Source: Streblospio benedicti (taxonomy: Eukaryota; Annelida; Polychaeta; Spionida; Spionidae). Taken from it: DNA of 64,000 nucleotides. The DNA lies in NCBI GenBank assembly GCA_019095985.1, contig CM032663.1, positions 21,566,458-21,630,457 on the forward strand, read 5' to 3'. Made by a program: the position numbers and the translations under genes. Positions 36,867-48,722 of this stretch are shown here, one piece after another (positions within the stretch are counted from its first letter, which is position 1; each line of letters opens with the position of its first letter). The notes under the pieces were generated by a model. The model was not told the DNA's origin. It did not search any database and worked only from the letters and a program-made list of their open reading frames with translations.

Positions 36867-39800
36867 TTATCTTTGAGGGTCAACAAAATCAAGAGTAATT
36901 TTGTAGGAGACGTATGGATAGTAATCTGCTTGATTCATCATGCTAATCCCAGGAATATCTGGAATCTGAAAAAGATAATTGTTTCAAATTATAATCATAA
37001 TCTTTCACTTGATTCTTTTTTATTCAATTACTTCCTGATTGATTCTGCACATGTATTGACTGAAGTAATAATTGATGCTTGCTATTCCAGCCTAGAATAA
37101 ACCCCTAAAATAAGCTCAAATTTAGCAAGATATCGGATGTCTGATTAATGCATACACCATAAGGGAAATCGGACATACTTTATGGTAAATTTCAGCTCAT
37201 TTTAGGCTTTATTCTAGGCTGCAATAGAAGCCCCATTTACTGCTATAGCCACTAAGGGGTTAAATACATTTTTTTTATTAAAAAAAATATTTGAAAATAA
37301 AAATATTTAGAATACTGTATATTTTTTCATTTTTTCCCCTCAATATTCTATTTTACTTTACAGACTTTATCAACACTAGTAAAACACTTATTGATGACTT
37401 TTTTTCTCTCTGTACAAGACATATCTGCACACTTAACTTAACTATTTGCTTTATATCATCTCATAAGCGCCCACATAGTTAAATTATTCAACTTTTTTAT
37501 TATTTGTCTGTATATTGTATACATGTACATATTCTTTTATAAGTCTATGAATAATACATGTATATATTATATATCTTATCTGAAATATCATTGTCATCAC
37601 ATTCCAGTAGATGGCGGTAAACTTACATGACTGCACTGGCAAACATAACAAAACATATGCTTGCCAGTGTATGATAGCAACTTATTGAAATTAAACAAAC
37701 AAAATTCTTCATCTTAACAATAACATGTAGTGGTCTTAATTGGATTACTTTACGATTCTTTTGACCAGATGATGAAGACGCAAAGCTAGTATCAGACTCA
37801 GACCACCAATCCTGACAATAATATGAGAATCATGTAATAAAATGCTATATTTTGTTCATGATGGTTCAATAAGAAAAAGCCATTGAAATACAGTGTATTA
37901 GTTGTATTGTATCGAGCGCCTTATTCATAGCCCTGTTAACCATACATAATAATGAAAAGCATAAAGGTTTTCTTCCAAGAGAAAATATTCACAGAAGTTC
38001 TTTGCTACCAAATGCAGAACTCAATTTGGTTGATTAAAAACAAATTTCTTATTTTATCTGCTGTTTGTATCCACAAAAACCACAGAAATCTTCTAACTAT
38101 GCAATAAAAGACACAGATATATAACAGACATTCTATTAACTTACATCTGGGCCTCCACCTGAATACGCAGAGTTATCTAGATGACTGTATAATGTGTTCA
38201 ACACTTCTCTTAACCGTTTGATGGATTTCTTTTGTGGTATCAGCACCATTGCTTGAAAATTCACGGGCAAACCATACCTGGAATTTTAAAAAAAATTTTT
38301 TAATAAGATAAAAAGCATTTCAGTTCACAAAACCATGAATATAATTCTACAAATCTTTCTTCTAAAAATCTTCTAGCAACATTTGTATTGATCAATTTCA
38401 ATAGACGCCGGACGCCACATGCGGTTACAGACTTGAGCCAGAAGCGATACCCATTTCACAAAACATGATGCATATTAGACATTTTGAAGATATCATTTAG
38501 CCTTGATCAACCAGGCCTAGCATTGCAAACATGGGCTGGTTCATTTGGCACACTTTGTTTACATAAAAGTTAAACGAGCACAATTTTACCCCAAAACAGG
38601 TGAAGTTTCTCATTGGTTGAAAATATCAAATGATCGTGTGATTGACAGCATGCTAGCATGCATATTGACTTACGGTTTAATGCACGTTTTACGTTGCAAA
38701 TATATTTGAACATAATTATGTGTGTTTGACGTGCAAACGTTTGGTTTTAAGCAGAAAGGAATGTTCAAAGTAAATAAACAATACAAAACCGAAAATACAG
38801 TTTGTAAACAAAATTGAATTTGTTTAATGCCATTAGAAATTAGAATGCTGATACAAGGTTATGGTATGCTATAGCCATGTCCTTTGATATAGCAACAATG
38901 ACCAAATTTAAGTCAGAATTTTTGTAATACTTTATTTTTTTTAATTCAGCTCTTGACATATCATGAATCTCAACGTTTTGTGATTCTGAGAAGCTGTCAA
39001 CCATCTTGTTTGCAACTAGAAACAAGGAAATAGACCAGGGTCTCTATCATGCAATAGAGGCTGGTCAAAAAATCTGATTATTAAAAATTGATCATGATAA
39101 AAGTATTTTGTAGTATTTTTCCCTGGTGTATTTCAGGGACCTAGCAACTAGTACGAATTCATTAGTTGAAAGAAAATCAATCACCTCAACACAGACTCCA
39201 CAAAAACACGCAATGCTTTCACATGGATCCATCCTGTAAAAGCCTCACTGAAGTTCACTTTTAACCATCGTACAAGAGGGCCCTAAAAGTCAGTGGGTGA
39301 GTACTATTATACATTAAATATAAGTCTAGTCATCAATATCAATCAAATGCTGTTCAATCCACAAAATGTAAAACATTAACAATATGATGTATGCAAGCAG
39401 AGCCTCCTCGATTACACACAACTAATTTCAGTTACAAAGTGCTATAAATGGATCCCCATGAACCTCAATAAAGACCCTACATATAGGGAGAAGGGATTGC
39501 ATCTTTATTAAGACCACTTGAGCCACGACCCCGGTGATCATATGAAGATACTGCTATAATTGTAGCACTGTACTTACAAATTGTTTTTTCTTATCTGTTG
39601 CTAGTTTGGTGATTTCATTTTTTCCTGCCAACAGCTCTTCCTCATTATAAACAAAGTCCCTTACAATAAACCTGCAAGATTAAATTAATGGACAATCAGC
39701 AGAACCAATATTTTCAATATATGTTTCAATAAATGCTTAGACAATCATAGGCAGATCCAGGTTTTCGGAAAAGGGGGGGGGGCGCACTTACGGAAAAGAG

Positions 39801-42800
39801 GGGGCGGACTTACCCTATGAAAATAAAGTATTTTGGTGGGAAAAGGGGGGGGGGCGCCCCCTGGATCTGCCTATGGACAATAGCATTTTACAAAATTACT
39901 TCATATGAACAAGATATTGTAATTGAATAATTTAATAAAGAAAACATTCTCAAAAACTGGCTTCTACAGACTTCAGGAAATCATAATAAACCATAGCTTC
40001 ATCTCTTTTATGTAGAAATTTAATCATCTGTCACAAGCCATGACGACAAATTCAATATAAATGCTATTTAATTTCAAAGCATGCTTACTTGTTCTGCCTA
40101 CAGTGGTGCTTGTACTCATCAACAACTTTTTTAAACAGTGTCACAGAATAGAGTATATGCTCATCATCTCCTTGGATGATTCTTTAAAAGACATAATATA
40201 CATACATCATTACAGTATTCTTAAGACCGAAAACAATTCTTGATACACATTTACACATTCACATTTAAAGACATTCAATAAAAAAAACTTACTTTGCAGA
40301 TCGTGGTACAACCATGTCCGTCAGCTGCTCATAAGTTCCCAGCCAATCTTTCTGATTTGTTCTAGAATTTAAAAACAAAAATGTGAAAGCTGTTGACTAC
40401 TTGTTTACAAAAATAATATGAAAAAGGAAATCATTGAATGATAAAGATTCCACGTGCTTTGATATATTGTAATCAAAACATTGCAATACAAGCACTTTTT
40501 TACTGTTAAGCTTCAGTTCTTGAAATAAGTAAAAATTATAATTTAATTAAGTAATCTCCATATGATACCACTTGATGATTGAACCATAAACATACTTTGG
40601 TACAATAACTAGAATAGTTGTTAAGTATTCAGAATCCAACACAAAATCTTCTTTCTTTACGATGTCTGCAAGGTTTCTTGTGAGCAGACTGCCACTGAAA
40701 AAGTAATTCATGCAAGATATGAAATAAGCTTTAAAATAATATGTTACCATGTATTCAATGTTATGTCAATGTTAGTGAAATTTGAAAAACTTACGTGGAT
40801 TTTCTTTCTAATGACTGCAAATTTCCTTTGAGATTGTTATAAGCAGATGCTTTTGATTTTAAATCTGAATCTATTTGGCTTGTTTGTTTCGAAATAATGT
40901 CAGCAATATTCTTTAAGCTCTGCTTTACTGGATATTTTGCAAAATCCCATTGAAATTTAGTAATATAGGAACTCAGATCCACTGAAAATAAGAAATGCTA
41001 TACATTAGACACAATTTAGACAAGCAATAAGAAAAAAGTAAACATTTCACCAAGAATACAGCTGAAAAATAAAACTACACTATAGAATAATGAGACCTAG
41101 TCCTGTAGGCCAAATAAATAGATTATTTAATAATAAAAAAAATTTAACCCTGTTTAGAGCCGTGGGAAAATTACTGTGTTGCTCCTGAATGCCAAGACCG
41201 CATTTTTATGTGATCTTAGTTCACATTCAGAGTTTGCACAGCATGCCGCAATGTGACAGATTCATACTAATTCGTAACTGTGCTCTATATGATGCTGTTT
41301 TAGCATTTATCAAGTATGTTTGCCGACGATTGAACCTATTAATATTCAATACCAAGTTCACATACTAAATTTATGTAGGGTTATATGACCTTGAGGAGTC
41401 TAGTTCCACATTTTTATCACGTCTCTTTGTAAAGATGGCATCAAGACCGTTCCAACGATGCATGACAAGTGATGGTTTTACGAGTTCAAATAAGACTATT
41501 TGAGGTCCCAAGTTTGAAGCAGAGAATGAGTTTAGTGCATAAATATTCGTTCGTACAAATAGAATTAAAATATTATAATTATGCCGTATATATACTCGAA
41601 AAAAGACATCGAAATGTATACCTGGTAGTTTGACTGTTCATTGTTGACACACCAGAAAGTGAAACGAAAAATAAGACTATTTGCATACGAATTTCTGGCA
41701 CAAAATCAAACTGTTTGGGTTTTTGGTGAAATCCAGCGACTACAGTCACCTACGACAATAAAGATGTTTTTTCTGGGCAACTATAGTAGCCCACTACACT
41801 AAGAGAGTTAACAAAAACGTTGCATTATAATAGAGCAAAACCAGCACTTATGTAGTTCTTTTATATGCTTGAATATTTCAAACTATTAGTCATTATCTTA
41901 TGAACAAAATATTTTACATTCAGTACTCTTTTTAATAAGTTATATAGAGTTTATTAATGATATCAGAAAGTTATATGTTATGTTGTTGAAAAATCAAAGA
42001 TCACATGCATTTAGTGGAATATAATTGAATATCAAATGTGAAATATAGATCATAGCCGACAAGATGACTTGTTTAGATGCGCATGCCAGCAAACCGACAA
42101 GCGTTTCCGTCCGTTTGGTGGCGCATGTTTGTTGGGCAGAGCGCATCTAGCACAACACATAAGTTATATTCACAATATGTGACTATATTTCTAATGGTGC
42201 AACATACTTCCATTTGCAAGAAGATTTTCCTGCAGTTTATCCCTCTGGTCTTCTAACACTTCACCAAGATAACCTGCTACTTTCCTTGCAACTCTGAAAC
42301 ATATATAAAAATACGATACCATGTCTCTATATGACCATTTCTCATATGTTCAATGGAAATAATTGTAAAAAATCTAAACAACTTACCCTTCACAAAATCC
42401 ATCTAATTTTCCAAGCTCATCAGAAAGACCAACAAGAACATCAAGTGTTCCAACCTACAGATTATAAACAAAAATCAAAATCTACTATTTATGGCATTAT
42501 ACCATGACGAACATCAGACTTTGAAGGCTGTGTGAATGGGAAAGGCGTGAAACCCACGATGATTAAACCTGGATGTCCAATTTTCTTAACGTTATCTACA
42601 CAAACGATATCCATCGATAATTAAGGACACATAATTATTTATCCGTCTTTTTAAACAAAGTAAAAGTTAAAAATATTTTGATTGACTATTGAGATTATGC
42701 AATTTAGAAATTTGTTAATAACAGAATGTTTTAAATGGTTTCGAAACAAACGTGTGCATACTATTATTCTGGTTAAAAATAAAAATAAGTTACCTTGAGA

Positions 42801-42925
42801 TCTGGAACGCCAAATCTATAATTTGTTGACAGCTGATTTTGTTTAGCAGTGACACTATTTAATGTTTCCCAAGTCTGTGCACAGGTCTTTTCCCCTGGAG
42901 CACTAATCAGCCAGTATTCTGTCAT
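36867..42925 (-). CDS. ATP6V1C: V-type proton ATPase subunit C, 12 coding exons
   Basis: Subunit C is the stalk component of the V1 sector that links it to Vo and is released on reversible disassembly of the proton pump. Exons in transcript order: 42925-42794, 42454-42387, 42293-42208, 40981-40795, 40694-40596, 40361-40293, 40181-40089, 39671-39578, 39282-39185, 38277-38145, 37811-37749, 36965-36867. All are GT-AG joined and in frame, 406 aa. The start [15 protein letters not shown], the middle [20 protein letters not shown] and [15 protein letters not shown], and [11 protein letters not shown] all match animal V1C closely. The end [10 protein letters not shown] is the family terminus. Human V1C1 is 382 aa; the surplus is mainly the 21-residue penultimate exon (37749-37811), which may be optional. 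It is the ancestral single C gene rather than clearly C1 or C2. Confidence 0.97.
37749..37811 (-). CDS. ATP6V1C: Candidate cassette exon of ATP6V1C (21 residues, Ser-rich)
   Basis: 63 nt with phase 0 at both borders, so inclusion or skipping keeps the frame. It encodes [20 protein letters not shown] plus one Lys, inserted just before the C-terminal PDIPG...YYPYV block. Vertebrate ATP6V1C2 and insect subunit C also carry alternative inserts at about this place, which is known. That this exon is alternative is inferred from phase, length and composition. Without it the protein is 385 aa, close to human V1C1. Confidence 0.6.
39746..39875. mobile_element. MITE with TIR CATAGGCAGATCCAGG, 6-bp target duplication
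   Basis: The ends CATAGGCAGATCCAGG and CCTGGATCTGCCTATG are perfect inverted repeats. GACAAT flanks both sides (39740-39745 and 39876-39881). The interior has G-runs (GGGGGGGGGCGC) in a duplicated half-element. In an ATP6V1C intron. The end resembles the widespread hAT terminus CAGTGGCGGATCCAGG. Confidence 0.85.
42495..42560. repeat. Dispersed repeat piece, copy 1
   Basis: The segment with ACCATGACGAACATCAGACT, TTGAAGGCTGTGTGAATGGG and AAAGGCGTGAAACC is the near-exact reverse complement of 51735-51795. A more diverged relative lies at 53300-53375. It lies in ATP6V1C intron 1. The element's full extent is unknown. Confidence 0.65.
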
Positions 42926-42994
42926 TGTCACTGGAAACAGAACAAATTATAGAAATTCTATTAACTGAGATTTAAAGTAGATTATTTACCGTAT

Positions 42995-43350
42995 GCAACC
43001 ATCCAAATGCCCATGGATTTTTATATTGATAAATTGTCAATTTAGCAGGTGGGCCTTTACAATCATCAATCAAATCCTAAATTTATTTAAGCAGGCCCTA
43101 ATTATTCCTAATTCAGAGTGTGGCCTGGCTACCCAGTCTACACCTCAACCATCCCTCCAAGTCTTTCAATCATTAGGATCTATCAGACCCATGCCCAAGC
43201 AATCTTTCTGCATAAGTGCATCCCAAGTCTGTTTTGGTCTTCCCTTTCCTTTCTGTCTTTCTATTAAAGTTTTCTTACTATACTAATCCATCCAGAGCTG
43301 CATTCAACATGACCTAACCATCTCAGTCTCCCTTTACGAAGCAGAATATT
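42995..43350 (-). mobile_element. LINE fragment: C-terminal end of a reverse transcriptase ORF
   Basis: The minus strand reads RKGRLRWLGHVECSSGW, then after a frame change KGRPKQTWDALMQKDCLGMG and LIDPND.KTWRDG. The pairing of RWLGHV and GRP...TW......D...... is typical of the region after the RT domain in several LINE clades. The copy is short and frame-broken. It lies just upstream of the ATP6V1C start, so it may sit in that gene's 5' flank or first intron. Confidence 0.6.
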
Positions 43351-43784
43351 AATATCCGTGATGCACAATTTTTCCAAAAGGCTCTCTGAACTGTATATTA
43401 GGCTTCACACTACACATCATACAGATCATAGCTCTGTCATTTCTTCTCGGACGATTTACATTACTGGAGGATGCTGCCCAGTTGTTACATGTGTACTTAT
43501 TGGAATTACCCTGCAGGGCCCAATGTTAACTTTCAAAAGTGGGTGCCTGTTCCAGATGGCCTGTTCAGGCATGTGGGTGACAGTATCTGGGTGCCTGGAT
43601 TGGCGCTCATACATGCTATGAAATGTTAAACTGAAATGTTTGTTTTTATATAAAATTCTAAAAATTTATTTTAAAAAAAGCTGTTTTTATCGCATGCACA
43701 CCACCACAAAGCAGTCCATCAATCAGATGATGCCTTTGGCCTTTTAATGAAGCTACTTGAAACTATAAAAGGGAAGAGCTACCG

Positions 43785-43990
43785 GTGGTTGTTATCAGTA
43801 AAAGCCAATATGAAACTGGTGATAGACAATCTCCACTGTGCAAAGTGACAGTCAGACTGTCTTAAGACAAATTCCAGAGTGGAACAATCTTAACTCGGAA
43901 ACAGTCCCTGCTGACTCTCTTACAAACTTTGATATTGCTCAGCCAAAAATATATTTATCTTGTAAAATCTCAGTGTAAAATCCATTATCA
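43785..43990 (+). mobile_element. Short LINE 3'-end remnant
   Basis: One frame reads RQIPEWNNLNSETVPADSLT followed by NFDIAQPKI. That matches the IP.WN.LP..V.A.SL..F pattern that ends many CR1/Jockey-type ORF2 proteins. The preceding residues are too degraded to assign to a clade. Confidence 0.4.
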
Positions 43991-44248
43991 ATAGACAATG
44001 CCTTATCTACAAGTCAAATGAAAACGGCAGCTTCTTATATACACTGTGAAGTTGCATCTAATGAAAATCATTTGGTTTAGAGTACATTTTGCGCCTTCAC
44101 GTTTCATGTAACTGGGGTTTCATAGTGGTGTATTTAAATTGCTCAAGATATTGTAATGCAGTGTTTAAATTAAGAAACTTTTAGAATGCACAGAACACAT
44201 CATATTGCTGCTGTTCAAGCATACTTGATCATACTTGTTTGGCCACTG

Positions 44249-44672
44249 GTTTGGTTTGGTTTGTTTGTACTCCACAGCCATCAATTTCTGATGCTTATAG
44301 CAGAGGGAGGCCACGTGTTGTTGGTACATGGACCTCCAGAGGCAGGCTAGGTAGCCAACTGAGCCTCAGGGGTGGGGGGGATCACACTAGCTATAGTTTT
44401 CAAACTAGGTGAGTTCTTTTACGTGCAGAGGTGTGGCTCTCCTCTACACGGGACACGCCTTTTAACGAGGCTTCCGAACCTCCGCATGGCGTCGCTACCT
44501 TCTAGCAGTAACACTGTACGGTGGCGACGCGCTCGGTGGAAATCAGCAACTCAGTGGCAGATGCACGACGTAACGGTTTCGGCGACACTGTGTCTGCCAT
44601 GACCGGGCCGCGAACTTACGACGCAAACAACTCCTGTTTTCAAGTCGTACGCTCTAACCACTGAGCTACTGA
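44249..44672 (-). mobile_element. tRNA-derived SINE
   Basis: On the minus strand the head starts TCAGTAGCTCAGTGGTTAGA, which includes the pol III A box TAGCTCAGTGG. A B-box-like AAGTTCGCGGCC follows at the expected spacing. After a body of about 300 bp the element ends in AAACC repeats (GGTTTGGTTTGG on the plus strand). The flanks GGCCACTG and GGACCACTG look like a target-site duplication with one mismatch. Its body contains CTCTCCTCTACACGGGAC, a stretch I recall from invertebrate repeats. Confidence 0.7.
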
Positions 44673-44983
44673 GGACCACTGAACATAACCTTGAAGTCCG
44701 ATATCTCCCAACCTTGAGGCAGACCACGCACCCGCTATCCATCCAGGCATTCATACCATTGTCTCATCAAAGCCAGTCCCCATACCTAGTTCCTGGCTAA
44801 TATGTGGATTATCCAACCAGAACTATTACTGTTGATAGGGCAAGTATAGTTAAAACTGGAGCTTTAGCTTTGTTTCGTGGCTTTCAATCAAGCAAACATA
44901 ATTTAACCACCGTGAGAGCAAATCAATAACAGTAACCCAAAGACCAAACTACACGACCACACTAAGTCGCTTGCCATTAAATT

Positions 44984-45123
44984 CACAGGAGCAATTTTAT
45001 AGAGATATGTTGCTGTTTTACTTGAAATCAATCCTAAACCGATTTAGGTTTAAAACCTAAATCGGTTTAGGTTTGATTATACATATGTAAAACGTCTACA
45101 TATCTCTATAAATTGCTCCTGTG
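44984..45123. repeat. 140-bp nearly perfect palindrome
   Basis: CACAGGAGCAATTTTATAGA begins the left arm and TCTATAAATTGCTCCTGTG ends the right. The centre is CCTAAACCGATTTAGG followed by its near complement CCTAAATCGGTTTAGG. The arms differ by a few bases and a small bulge (TTGCTGTTTTACTTG against TACATATGTAAAACG). It could be a foldback transposon or a structured, potentially extrudable site. Confidence 0.85.
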
Positions 45124-45435
45124 ATTAAATCTACATGAGCTTATACTAATAATCATTCACATAGACCTAGCGCTAGGCCTAATAATTCGACCAACTCAGG
45201 ACTGTCGTCCAAATAAAAAATCACAAGACTTTCTGGTGATATTTTACAACAATCTGGATTTATAACTCTATTATTATTGACCTAGTGTTCATAAAAATAA
45301 ACCAATTCTTTAGTTCAACAGTTATACGTAATATACCTTTTTGGTCTTAAAATGTTGAATTGGTGTGACGAGAATTTAACAATTGTTTTGTGATTTATTC
45401 AGAATTACAGCAGCAAGAAGCCATATTTGAGTAAA

Positions 45436-45443
45436 TCACGTGA
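45436..45443. promoter_or_regulatory. TCACGTGA palindromic E-box upstream of ATP6V1C
   Basis: The TCACGTGA core is the site type bound by MiT/TFE factors (the CLEAR element), which drive V-ATPase and lysosomal genes in vertebrates. It lies about 2.5 kb upstream of the ATP6V1C start. An 8-mer can occur by chance, and the transcription start is unknown. Confidence 0.3.
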
Positions 45444-45645
45444 TTTTCATGTCATTGCGCACCTGCATTGCGCACCATCCCTCTGCATACAGATGCTGTT
45501 TTTCTTCATTTCTCTATTTTGACGGCATCAAACTCATTTTGTTATTCTCTTCCAGCAGTATTATTATTATTATTTATTATCATTTTTTGTCATGCTCAGC
45601 ATGCTCAATTTCAAGATTGACACGACAATCGAGTGGTCAAATACC

Positions 45646-45907
45646 ATTCTATCATGACTAAAATCCACACTAAATGAGTGCATGATTCGTTTTTATTTTG
45701 AAATAAATCATATCATAATCGTCTCATTGTCATTTGACCGTGCGACGTCAGCAGCTGTATAGAAAATGTAACGGTACTAGTCTAGTGTTGACTGTGGTAT
45801 GTGACGTTGCATGGTCGAAATGGCAATGAGACTGTTATGATATGATTTATTTCAAAATAAAAACGAATCAGACAGTCATTTAGTGTGGATTTTAGTCATG
45901 ATAGAAT
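45646..45907. repeat. 262-bp foldback element
   Basis: The left arm, ATTCTATCATGACTAAAATC onward, mirrors the right arm ending GATTTTAGTCATGATAGAAT. About 100 bp on each side match with few changes, including GATTCGTTTTTATTTTGAAA and its complement. The arms continue with diverged GACGTCA/TGACGTT sequence toward a short spacer near 45760-45790. No TIR/TSD of a named family was recognised. Confidence 0.85.
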
Positions 45908-46121
45908 GAGACTGGTATTCGGTTAAAACCTTTGAATTTAGTGTAGTTTAGAAATTATTCACTGTAAAAACATTTGTGAATGATAAAAGACCAATATGCG
46001 ATTGATTTTTTACACCAAGAAATAATAAATACAACAACTATAGGTTAGTGATTAGACTTTTTTTGGTGGTGTCGTAGCGTGCAGTCAATCACTGGAGCGT
46101 GCAGTCAATCGTATAATTGAG

Positions 46122-46145
46122 CACGCTGATTGACCAATCAGCGTG
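46122..46145. promoter_or_regulatory. CCAAT-containing 24-bp palindrome
   Basis: CACGCTGATTG and CAATCAGCGTG flank the two bases AC. Its plus strand contains ACCAATCAGCG, a strong NF-Y type CCAAT box. It could belong to an unseen promoter, for example of ATP6V1C on the minus strand, or to a transposon end. Function is unproven. Confidence 0.3.
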
Positions 46146-46739
46146 GGTTATTGGCGGTGATTTTTGCACGGAATGATAGAATGTGGCATCTGCCACTGTT
46201 AAATCAATAATCAATATAAAGTATTCTAGTAACTTGGTAGACAGTATATGGATTCCTGTTAAGTTGATAATCAATAACTTAATCAATAACTTAAATCATT
46301 TTTGCTTACTAGGCACTTTAACATTGTGGAGACAATTAATAACATATTTTTAATTTAAGTGATATTGTCGGGGTTATTCATATTTTTAAGATTTAGTTTG
46401 GATGATAATTAATGTACACTGGATGGCCATGACTTTTTGATAGAAACAAGGAAATTGGACAGTTATATCAATAGCTGGAGCTGAGAAAGAGCTGAAATAT
46501 CTTAGACACTGTAATTTCTTACATCTACTTGGACACTGGAATTTCTTACATCAGTTGGCAGATATATAGGGGTAAATTCTTGTGGCATAATGAGTATGTG
46601 GGTTCATTAACAACTCCACCTAGTCAGTGCCATTAATGTACCAAATGGGTACCATGCATTGTGATATGGATATATCATAACTGCGCTCTCATATTGTGAT
46701 TAAGATGGTGTGCTCTCATCTCTAGAGCACCCAGTCAGT

Positions 46740-48722
46740 GCCCCCACGAATTTGGCTAAAAGGTTTCAGTGCCATCACGCCCTGGCCTTTAGCTTCATAC
46801 TAGCAGTTTCAGTGCCATCACGCCCTGGCTGTTAGTTTAATGAGACTACAAGCAGTTTCAGTGCCATCACGTACTGGCTGTTAGTTTAATGGTAAGAAAG
46901 TCAACATACTCAATGACCAGTTCCGTTCAGTTTTTTCCTCAAGAAGTCCTCTGTCGCTGAGAGCACCGTGTACCAGAGCCGTAGGCACCATCAAGCCAGA
47001 TGATGCCACACATACCATACCACAGATGCCAGGTATCAACATCACAGAGGAGGGAGTACGGAAGCGGCTAGAAAAGCTGAACCCGAACAAAGCAGGTCCA
47101 GAGCAGATCAGTTCACTTCTGTTGAGGGAGCTTGCACCAGTCATTGGCCCAGTTATTACAAGACTGTACCGTGCTTCAATGCAACAGTGTAAAACTCCTG
47201 ATGCTTGGAGGGAAGCCCATGTTACTCCTGTCTTTAAGAAAGGAAAGCACTACAATTAAGGCTGTGAATTACAGGCCCGTCTCTCTCACCTGCATCCTAT
47301 GCAAGCAAATGGAGCACATCTTGGCTAGTATCATCATGAAACACTTGGCAATCAGTAACCTCTTGTAGTCTGGACAACACGGATTCCGCTCAAAAGTTAT
47401 CATGTGAGACACAGCTGTTAGAATTTACAGCAGATGTCCTTAACACAGTGCAGGATAGGAAGCGGTGCGATACAGTGGTAATGGATTTCAGTAAGGCTTT
47501 TGACAAATTGTCCCACAACCACTTACTATTCAAAATGGAAAGCCTAGTAATTGAACCAAAGACCACAGCTTGGGTGAAGTCGTTTCTGTCAAACAGAACA
47601 CAGAAGGTAGTCATCGATGGAGAGACTTTCGACTCTGTGCCAGTCCCGAGTGGCATCCCCCAGGGGTCCGTCTTAGGCCCCATACTCGTCCTGGCTTACA
47701 TCAATGACCTCCCCCAGTACACAAGGCACTCACAAGTCCGGCTGTTTGCAGATGACACAATCGTGTATATCACTGTATCATTGACAGATGAATGTCAACA
47801 GCTCCAAGATGATTTGAAGAATCTTGAGGTGTGGGAAAAGAGTGGCTGATGGAGTTCCACCCTGCCAAGTGCAATGTAATCCGTATCACAAGGAAGACGA
47901 CCAGAGTCTCTTTCCCCTATAAGTTGCATGGTCAAGTCTTGGAGGAAGTGAAATCTGCGAAGTACCTTGGTGTGACAATTACGGATGACTTGTCGTGGAA
48001 TAGGCACATACAACAGGTGACCTCAAAGGCCAATAGTAAATTAGGCTTTCTGAAAAGAAACATCAAGGTGAAGAGCAAAGACATGAAATAGAAAGCTTAC
48101 AAGGCGATTGCGAGGCCAACCATGGAGTATTGCGCAACAGTGTGGGACCCGTACACCAAGCAACAGGCAACAATGCTTGAGATGGTACAGCGCAGAGCTG
48201 AGCGTTGGGTAACTGGGCGATTTCACAACACGTCATCTGTTAGTGATATGCTGAAGGAACTCCATTGGAGACCACTAGCCCATTGTAGAGTACGCACATA
48301 GCAGACTTTGTTTAATGTACAAAATAGTGCATGGCCTTGTAAACATTCCAATTGTCACATACTTTATCCTGCAAAGAAATGGTGTCCACCTCCAACCCAT
48401 AGTATCCCGTACCCAATATCACCAGTTTTCATTTTTCCCTCGTACAATAGTAGATTGGAATCACCTCCCTAGAGACACACTGTCAACCAAATCACTGGAG
48501 GTCTTCAAGAGTAAGATTTCCAATGTGTTTCATCCCCTACCTTACTAACCCCTTTCTTCTCATCTCTGCTTCTATCTTTCACTCTACTAACATTTTATCC
48601 CCCCACCGTACGTTTATTCTTTATTTTGTCCCACTAACAACTATGTCTTTCTCTCTTCTTTACGCACCCAACCTATGAGCATCTAGCCAGATGGAAGGTT
48701 GCAAAATCTGTAAATCTGTAAA
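46740..48722 (+). mobile_element. CR1/Jockey-type LINE, 5'-truncated and frame-broken
   Basis: RT motifs occur in order: ITEEGVRKRLEKLNPNKAGP, NYRPVSLTCI, GFRS, DFSKAFD, GIPQGSVLGPIL, the catalytic LFADDT, then AKYLGVTITDDLSWN, RPTMEYCATVWDPYT, MVQRRAERWV and a C-terminal VDWNHLPRDT. Frame changes near 47255 and 47835 and stops near 47367 and 48089 disable it. The upstream endonuclease domain is missing. The 3' tail ends in two AAATCTGT octamers near 48700-48720, the short tandem tail seen in CR1-like LINEs. Three 43-48-bp repeats (GTTTCAGTGCCATCACG) at 46763-46892 precede the RT part. Confidence 0.9.
46763..46892. repeat. Three tandem repeats, unit GTTTCAGTGCCATCACGYMCTGG
   Basis: Units begin at 46763, 46806 and 46854. 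The second and third also share CTGTTAGTTTAATG. They sit directly before the readable part of the LINE and may belong to it. Confidence 0.8.
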
